A stretch of DNA of 64,000 nucleotides, taken from NCBI GenBank assembly GCA_963691815.1, contig OY829646.1:5133152-5197151 (forward strand), in the 5' to 3' direction. A model generated the notes under the pieces. The model was not told the origin of the DNA. It was given only the letters and a program-made list of their open reading frames with translations, and did no database searches. Numbering within the stretch: the stretch's first letter is position 1; every line of letters begins with the position of its first letter. Positions 56,058-64,000 of the stretch are shown here, piece by piece. This stretch comes from Echiichthys vipera. Taxonomy: Eukaryota > Chordata > Actinopteri > Perciformes > Trachinidae. The position numbers were made by a program, and so were the translations under genes.

Positions 56058-59023
56058 ATTTTATGCCCAAATGTCACTACACTACACACTCTTTTTCAGT
56101 ACACTGAAATACAACTTTAAGTATTGCAGAATTATTATCTTTATTTTACTACATTAAAGTTGTTTTACATCTATTTTGAAGTATTGTTAAATATACTTTA
56201 AATTAAACACAAAAGGTAAAAGTATAATAATATAGTACGGTAATATATTTTCTATTTGTAATATATTTTGACCTCGGGCAGTTGGAGACTAACTGGTGAA
56301 CAAAGTGGGGCATTTAGCAGCTAAAAAGCCAGACATTAATGCATATCCTGGACTATTATCCATGATCATTGCACATATTCTTTATACTGTTTACACATCC
56401 CCTCACCAATATTTTTGGAAATCCTGCACAAAACCATACAACCTTCATTCTTCCAAAACTGTTATATTGTACACCATACACTACTGTAACATTTGCTATA
56501 GTATCTGTTATAGTACCTTTTACCAATTTGTATTCTATATTTATGTTCTTGACTCTTATTTTTATTTCCTCCAAATATGTTTATTATATGCACAAAAAAG
56601 GAAGGAAAATTGCTTTTACGTGAAAACCTACTTTCAATAAATCTTTATCTCATCTTATCAATCAATCTCTTTTGATTCTGAATATTGGGGTTTCATCAAG
56701 TGGACACAAGAACCACTCCAAATGAATGGTCATGTGTAACTGAATGTATAATTAAGCAACTGTTTTCTTACACATTTGCCTTATGGGGTTATCATCAGAG
56801 CATCTCTGGGTTAGATCCATGCAGGGGGGATAGTAGTTTTGACAAATATTGAATACTGAAGTCTTTTAAGATTAATCTTTTTGCTACTGTGAAGATTTTC
56901 TTAGATGAAACTGCAACCTTGACACTTGAGTTTTTATGGTGTTTTAAATTAAAGGGAGAAGGAGCAAGCAGCAGTGCTCACTAGGACAATCAATGATCCA
57001 AGGCTTGATGCATTAGTACAAGCTGGAGCAGCAGCTGAGCACTGGGGAAACAAATGAAGGGGGGCGACCCTGCACACATATGCCACTGAATCTATACATT
57101 AGAGCTGCAATTATCCTGAGCATTGAACCAAGAGAAAAAAACAGGCTCAGCATGCACTCTGAAAGTAAAAATGTTCAGGTCAACAGGTGCTTTGACGTGA
57201 AGGGACTCTCCCGCAAGCTGCTATTATCACCGACAGGATGTCTTTTAAATCCAAGATCAAAGGAGCCACCAGCACTGCATGTTCCTTTACACTCGTTTCT
57301 TTGATTGTGAGACTGTGTTGTTGGATCTGTGTTCCTTCTTCCCACACTCAGGCCTGGGGGACACATGCTCTGCTAGTCCCTTCTTCTGTAGAGAGCATGC
57401 AAGCATGCACGCACACGCACACGCACACTGTAACAAGAGTACACATTACTATAGAGGATTTCTCTTTGAGTTCCCATACTAGGGCTGTTATGGTGATATT
57501 GTATTACATCCTTAAAATAATTTATTTTAGTAATAATAACATTGTAGTCATTAACAACAATAACCGTACCTAGGCACTGCAGGTTATTTAAAGCATTAAA
57601 GATTTAAAAAAAGGGAAAAGTGACTTGGGCATTTTAAGGGGTCACTTGACCTCTGACCTCATGATTTCAGTGGTAACACACACATCCCCCTTTACAGACA
57701 TGCCCACGGTACTTTGCTGTGCATCATCCCCTCTGTCTCCCCCCTTTCCTGACATTCTTCAGCTGATCTAAGAAAAAGTACAAAAAATGTGTTACTACTA
57801 CTAATAATAACATCAGTCCACTAAACAGTGTTGAATGTCATAAATTGGGTCTGACTTTAAAGCTGAGACTCTTGTGGATTCAATGAGTCCAGTTGTCTTC
57901 ATGTGTGATGAAGTTAGTTCCCATAGGAGTCTTTTCATTGTAGTGAGAGCTCACTGTATAAAATGAGCTGTTGTGTCCACAGACTGTATACAAAGATATG
58001 TAACACATCTCCTCTTCCTCCCAATGTACAAAGTTGAAGCCAAAATATCCTGGATGAGGACGGCACCATGTTTTAATTTTGCAACCAGTCTGTGCTGTAT
58101 TAATAGCGGTAGAGTCCCGTCATGGAAGTGACGGTCATACACCCAACCGACCAATTACAAAGTGATCACAACGTTTCATCACATTTTTAAGGCATCCAAT
58201 AACCAGGTAAAACCAAACGTACAAGAAAAACAAACTAGCCACCAGTCTATGGTTGTGACCTTTAGGATAATCACAGCCTCACTAAACTTTACAACCACAA
58301 ACTGGAAACAGAGCATTCAGAGGATGGCTTTCCTACATATACTTACAATAATTTCTGAGCAGTTTTCACAACACAAGTGCCTGTCTTTCAATAACTGGAA
58401 AAAACGCAATTCTTGCAGAAATCTCTAAATGTCAAGTTTTTGATTTCAAATCACAGTTTTTTTTATGGTGTTCTTCGATTTTTGAGGGATTTCTTATCAT
58501 TTTTAAATACAGTATAAAATGGTCAAACAACACAGCTTTCATATGATTTATACCACTTTTTTAGGTGGAGATAGCAGGTCAGCAATGGTGCTATAACACA
58601 AAGATCTCCTGCCCCAGATTAAAAAAGACAACAATGGGACACCCCACTCCATCCCCTCAACTATAGCTTAAGATATATACCGGCATCTCATCACCAGGGT
58701 GCTCCTGTTGGGCCATCTCCCCTGTTTAATATTAACAAATGGCCCACGCAGTCCAACACTGCTCAAAGATCAGTGCAGATCCAGGAACTACCACCACTGT
58801 TAATCAGCCTTTCAGCTGGTTACCTATTTAATTCAACAACCAATCTGCCCTGCTAGACAAAAGCCCTGAACAAAAGTGAAGTGTGAGGGATAAGTTGTGA
58901 ATCACCAAGAAACGTAGCCTGATGATCAGATGACTACTGCTGACGATATACCGCTTTGTTAAATGCTGCTGGGGACTGGCACTGGTGTCATGCCAGAGTC
59001 AAGAATATCCGGCAATCAAGTCG
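56058..59023. other. Intergenic/intronic DNA without recognised gene
   Basis: No exon accepted. The dispersed repeat 57826-57960 lies here. Positions 56940-57300 look single-copy but have no coding support. Confidence 0.4.
57826..57960 (+). repeat. Dispersed repeat, partner of 31345
   Basis: GCTGAGACTCTTGTGGATTC, GAGTCCAGTTGTCTTC and CTTTTCATTGTAGTGAGAGC match 31345-31490 in reverse. Confidence 0.65.
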
Positions 59024-59262
59024 TGACGTAACACCCAAAATATGATTTCCAGGTCCAAGTCGGTCCAAACCTCGTATTTCTACAACGCTGCAGTGTTGTG
59101 TTCCCCGTTGTTTGAACAGATCTGAGTTTTTAAAAAACAGTGTAATTGTCATTTTACCTCTTTCTGGTGATAGTAGTTGTTCACATCAGGCCGTTGTGTC
59201 TGTTTTGTTTAAATGGTGCACTTGGACCCGGAAATCGTATTTTGAGAGGGTGTTGCATCAAA
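59024..59262. mobile_element. Short fold-back MITE
   Basis: Left end GTGACGTAACACCC with AAAATATGATTTCCAGGTCC; right end ACTTGGACCCGGAAATCGTA and GGGTGTTGCATCA, its near reverse complement. About 240 bp. A one-armed relative is at 29193. Non-coding. Confidence 0.75.
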
Positions 59263-59598
59263 CTTAGCCGAATAAACACCAGACTGGCTTTTAGACGTTG
59301 TTGAGAGCTTCGGGAAATAAATGGCTGCAAGACAGACATTGAGCCTGTCATCTTGCTGTTGGATTAGTTAGTGATATCAGCTGGCTTCCTATGTTTTGTG
59401 TTGTTGCATTTGTTTGATGTTTGAGTTGTTAGCATTAGGCATCGATGATGGATAATTGATCGTTAAGAATCAATCTGACGTCTGTATCAAATAGAATTTG
59501 TGTAGAGAGTCTGTTTTACCTTCCTCCCCACTCTCTTCCTCCACTACTACAGAATACTTCAGGTCATGCAGTACCATTCTAACTTATTATCATTGTTC
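59263..59598. other. Short non-coding interval
   Basis: No feature recognised. Confidence 0.4.
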
Positions 59599-62112
59599 CT
59601 ATGGCGAATGCTGTAAAGCTTTCCTGGAATACTAAGGGAATGATCAAAGCGATCAAAATCAGTAAGGTCCTGACACAGTTACAGCACCTTAAGGGGGATG
59701 TGATGTTTCTGCAGGAAACACATCTCAAATCAGCTGACACCCCACGTATTAAGAGGGCGTGAATGAGCCACTTATTCCACCCGAAATTTACAGATAGAGT
59801 TAGAGGGGCAGCCATCATCATTCATAAAAAGGTCCTGTTTGAGCCGACAAATGTAATCCTAGATACTGACAGCTGCTATGTCATAGTTTCGGGCTCACTC
59901 CAGAACTCCCCAGTGGTCTTAGTTTCGGATTATGCGCCCACCTGGGTCGATGAACAGTTTTTTAAAAGGCTATTTGCCAAAATCTCAAACACTGACAGTC
60001 ATCGCATTATCATAGGCGGAGACTTCAATCTGGTGCAGGATGTGCACTCTTGACAGATCTTCACCTACACAGGTTACGCTATCCAAATCAGCACACACAG
60101 TAAAAACATATGCATCACAGTTGGGAATTTCTGATCCTTGGAGGTTTAGAAATCCCCATGGTAAAGCTTTCTCTTTTTCCCCTTGTACACCACACATTCT
60201 TCCAAATTGATTTTTTCTTACTCGATAACAACTCCTCGACTGTGTGAATGCATGTGAATATCACTTCTGACCATGCTCCTACCACAGTTGACATTAGTTT
60301 TCCACAAGATAAAATTCCACATTCACCATGGAGGTTCAGTTTACACTTACTGTTGGGTGGTAAGTTTAAAGATTTTGTTGCGAGAGTTTAATGACACCCC
60401 TGATGTCAGCAGAAGCTCTCTGTGGTAAACGCTTAAAGCTACTATTCTGGGACAGGTGATATTCTATATTTCTCAAACGAGAAGGGCTGAATGGGCGAGG
60501 CTGGTGGAAATTGCAAAGGAACTGATAAAAACTTGATGGAACTTACTCCACCTCTCTGTTGAAGGTGAATGAAGCGATCAAGTCTTTCTAAACAAGGAAA
60601 TCTCCTGGTCCCGAGGGTTTTACAGTTGAGTTCTTTAAGGCATACTCGATGCTATTGGCTCCCGTCCTTGTGAGAATGTTCAATGACACTGCCAACGACC
60701 TTGTATGAGGCATCTATTTCATTGCTCCTGAAGAAAGACAGGGATCCTACTTCATGTTGAAGCTACAGACCGGTCTCACTCTTAAATGTAGATTGTAAGA
60801 TCCTTGATAAGGTCCTCACCCTCCGCCTCCAAAATCTGATGTCATTGATAATTTTACTAGACCAGACAGGGTTCACATTAAGGAGACATCAATTCTTCAA
60901 CACCAGAAGGCTGCTCAAAATCATATTCTCACATGGGTCGGACACTCCTGAGGTCGTACTGGCGCTGGATGCAGAGAAAGCCTTCGACCGGGTGGAGTAG
61001 GGCTTCCTATTTTGCATTTTGGAGAAATTTGGCTTTGATTCTATTTTTATGAACGGTGTCCGTTCAGCATGTTGCCCCACTCAGGCGTGGGACCCGGCAG
61101 GGCTGTCCACTCTCACCCTTGTTGTTCAACATAGCCATCGAGCCATTAGCCATCTGGCTTAGAACCTAAAATAAGTATATATATATATTCAGGAAAGTTA
61201 GTTATTTTTTGTTAACAACTTGGCAAGATCACTCGCACAATCCATATTCCCCTTTAAAACAGCTGACAAGGGGTTCCAGTATTTGGGGGTGTTTATCACC
61301 AGCTCGTTCAGGGACCTTTTTCAAAAGAACTTCCAGCTGCTATTGGATAAATGCAAGTCAGACTTGTCTAGATGGGCGGTCCTCCCCCTGTCCCTTGCAG
61401 GCTGGGTTAATCTTATTAAGATGGTAAATTTACAACACATTGACTGATATCTGTAATTCATAACAAGATTGCTCTTCTGAGCCCAGTCCCCACTGCCTCA
61501 GCTAAAGATGCATGTGAAAAGGATTTGGGGGTAGACATTACTGAGGTCCAGTGGAGGGACATTCTAAAACTAGTCCGCTCATCCTCGATTTATGCCAGGC
61601 ACGACCTATTACAGTGGAAGGTGCTTCATAGAGCCCATTTCACCAACACTAAATTGGCTAAGATATACCCAAGTCACAGTGATGCTTGTAACCGCTGTAA
61701 GCAGTCCCCAGCTGACCACGCACACATGTTCTGGATGTGCCCAAAGCTTTCTGAATTTTGGTCCGATATATTTCAAACCCTCAAACAGGCTCTTAACACA
61801 AATTTGGAACCCAATCCCCTGACTGCTCTTTTTAGACTCCCTCTGTCTAAAAATCTGCCCATTACTACACATTGTGTCGTGGCCTCTACCACCCCTGCTC
61901 GCCAGACGTAACATTCTCCTTGAATGGAAACACGTTTCTCCACCGACTCATGATAGTTGGATCGGTGAAATTTTACAATGTCTAAGGTTAGAGAAGTTAA
62001 GGTTCTCACAGAGGGGATCTTTGACAGCATTGCACAAAACCTGGGACCCACTGCTGGCTCTTATTAGTTACAGTCTTACTGTTACTCCTGATGATGCTGA
62101 GGACACTTCCTA
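59599..62112 (+). mobile_element. Broken L1/Tx1-type LINE
   Basis: Plus-strand relic with parts in order. Endonuclease: MANAVKLSWNTKGMIKAIKI at 59599, VMFLQETHLKS, and IIIGGDFNLVQD near 60010. Reverse transcriptase: VLALDAEKAFDRVE near 60960 and RQGCPLSPLLFNIAIEPLA near 61095, in shifted frames. The YADD box is lost in a gap near 61150-61200. A C-terminal part has CNRCKQSPADHAHMFWMCP (a CCHC-like knuckle, about 61690-61743) and PNPLTALFRLPLSKN. Several stops and deletions. Different clade from the L2-type copies. Confidence 0.85.
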
Positions 62113-64000
62113 GTACCTGGAAGGAGAAAGACCATCCTTTCTTCTTTTTTATTTATTTATTTTTTGTTCCTGCTCTCAACCTAGCATTGCCTCAGTCTTA
62201 GCATGGATGAGCTGCAATGCACAATGGGCAGAAAAAAGTATCTGCAAATTGATTGAAAGAGATTTGCTGCCCATAAGTAAGGGCAAAGGTTTTCAAGATC
62301 TGGTTACTTTAATAGAACCAGCATATTGCATTCACAACGTACCATCTCCAAACTCGTAGAAACTCACTTCAAAGAACTAAAACAGGGGCTGTTAAAAAAG
62401 TTGGCCGCAGCTGAGAGAGTTGCATTAACTACAGACTGCTCACTGTAAACCGCCATTACACCGGTGATGACTGGCAAATGGACTCAGTGGCCCTGCTCAC
62501 TCAAAGAAGAGAAAAGCTATAATGATGTATTTGGCATTTTTATGGCTTTAATAAATGTTTTAAAAAATAGAACAGTTTTCCTGGTGATCAATCAAGGAAA
62601 TTTCTTCAAATGGCCATCCCTAGTCAGCATAGTTGTCGACCCGCTTGATTTTGCAGTTGGTAAGTAATGTAATCCTAACAAATGTATGTGTACGCAGTGT
62701 ATGCAGTGAATTAAACTCTGAAACTGTAGGGGCACCAAATTGCAATGAAAAACACTATGCAGTGTTGCTTTAAGTATTAATTAAATAGGCCTGTGAATGT
62801 TCTCATTTGTCCAGGTCATCGTTATCCCCAAAACAATTTCAGTCAAAAGCAACTGGATTCTTTTGACTGAAATTGCTTTGGGGATATTAATTAAATGGCA
62901 AAGAAATGTCCTTATTAATGAGAAATTTCATTGATCATTCAAGACCTTTACACACTGATGGTGTGATGAATAAACGAAACAAAAATGCGAAATGCTCACC
63001 TTAATCTTCATACCAGTGATGTGGTTTCCGTGCCAGATCAGGTCAACAGTTACGCCAGCTAAAGCTTGTTGTGAAAAGTAAGTAAAAGTAATGTGAACCC
63101 GGTATGCATTGCCTTTGTTAGGACTGAGAGGAGTAAAGTTTGCGGTCTTGAATCCGACCATGGAGCTTCTGTGTTGTCATGTTGTTTCATGACAAAAACA
63201 ACAGTTCAAAACTGATGTGCAAATTAATGGCACAGAAAATGCACCGTGTATAAAGGCCTTAAGTTTCAACTTTTTTCCAACTAATATTAAGTTTAAGTAA
63301 TTTTTTCCTCAAAAACTAATTTAATACGCACTGGTCAAAAATAAATGGTCTCAGCCTCTTGGAAGGGATAGGACTTTAGATTACAAGGCTAAAAAGAAAG
63401 GTTGAATTTAGAGACAGCAAGGTTAATTCAATTATTCAAATTCTGCACGGTATTAATATTGGTTCACATAATAATTAATGAAATACAGAGATAATGTCCA
63501 GCACACACTCTTTTCCATCAGCTTCACAGATTTGTGGATCTTTTGGGAAATTAGTCTGGACAAGTTGTGAGGCATTCCAGGTAGGTTGGACTGTGTGTCT
63601 GCAGGGTAGGGACAGAAAAAAGGATTGTAAAAGGTAGAAGTGAAAAGACAAGAGTGTGATGCTCTGCCCGTGTGGTGCTGTGTAAGTCATTGCCTCTGTC
63701 ATAGAGCACACTTTCCCCTCAGCTAAGATATACTGGGAGGGAAAGTGACATGAAGTCAAACCACACCTCCTACTGGAGTTAACAAAAGTTTCCCTTTAAA
63801 ACAATGAACAGGAATTGTTGTTGTGGATTAGTATGTGTTGGCAGAACAACACTGTTTTAGCGTGTCTCCCAAAGGAGCTGTACTGCAGAGACAAAGAGGA
63901 GGGGATTTGGATGCAGTTCCAGAGAGGTGTGTGTAGTGGATATCAAAACTAGAGCCGCCAAGAACTTACAGATGGTAAATGGTAAATGGACTTGTACTTA
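62113..64000. other. Right flank, no gene recognised
   Basis: Contains a second copy of the 43270 repeat at 62950-63200. The last 30 bases (GGTAAATGGTAAATGGACTT) resemble the start of another common fish repeat cut by the window edge. No endophilin first exon was found here. Confidence 0.4.
62950..63200 (+). repeat. Dispersed repeat, copy 2 (first copy at 43270)
   Basis: Shares AAATGCTCACC, TTGTGAAAAGTAAG and GCGGTCTTGAATC with 43270-43500. The minus-strand frame across it (with YRVHITFTYFSQQA) is not matched in the other copy. Confidence 0.55.

Noticed and set aside
62928..63161. Minus-strand frame with YRVHITFTYFSQQA as a possible exon
   Set aside because: The segment recurs as a dispersed repeat at 43270-43500, where the frame is not kept.
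45163..64000. Search for the first coding exon of sh3gl3
   Set aside because: No ATG-led minus-strand segment resembling the endophilin N-terminus followed by a phase-0 donor was found.

Overview
The window looks like a chromosome segment from a teleost fish, probably a spiny-rayed species. It has vertebrate genes with introns, one of them with the residues of fish endophilin A3. It also holds tRNA-derived SINEs, L2- and L1-type LINEs, Tc1 relics and many fold-back DNA elements of kinds common in bony fish. No prokaryotic gene structure is present.

Host genes are sparse. A delta-type connexin lies on the plus strand in one uninterrupted coding exon (11597-12802). The last eight coding exons of an endophilin-A gene, best matched to sh3gl3, lie on the minus strand between 45162 and 28510. 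All eight have GT/AG borders and compatible phases, and give 336 codons from the BAR domain through the C-terminal SH3 domain. The first coding exon (about 15 codons) was not found and probably lies beyond the right edge. A lone exon-like segment at 506-674 (minus) belongs to a gene I do not recognise.

The rest is mostly mobile DNA. From left to right: a large palindrome with a tandem repeat (5241-7376); a decayed coding remnant (7385-7860); a 3.06-kb element with hAT-style ends (12988-16050) carrying a multi-exon gene whose last exon resembles the C2 domain of AIDA; an L2-type LINE relic split by a 213-bp hAT-like MITE (17705-20080); a 662-bp TTAA-flanked MITE with four further partial copies; a Tc1 copy (33568-35075) in a sh3gl3 intron; a fold-back element nested in a larger one (40204-41961); an apparently full-length L2-type LINE with an intact 1007-codon ORF (51615 to about 55410); and a broken L1-type LINE (59599-62112).

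The most unusual item is the 12988-16050 element: a TIR- and TSD-bounded unit with no recognised transposase, holding a spliced gene with a host-like C2 domain. The sh3gl3 introns are also notable. One 379-bp intron is mostly a (CA/TG)n tract beside its acceptor, and exon 2 lies between two nearly identical inverted 49-bp element ends.
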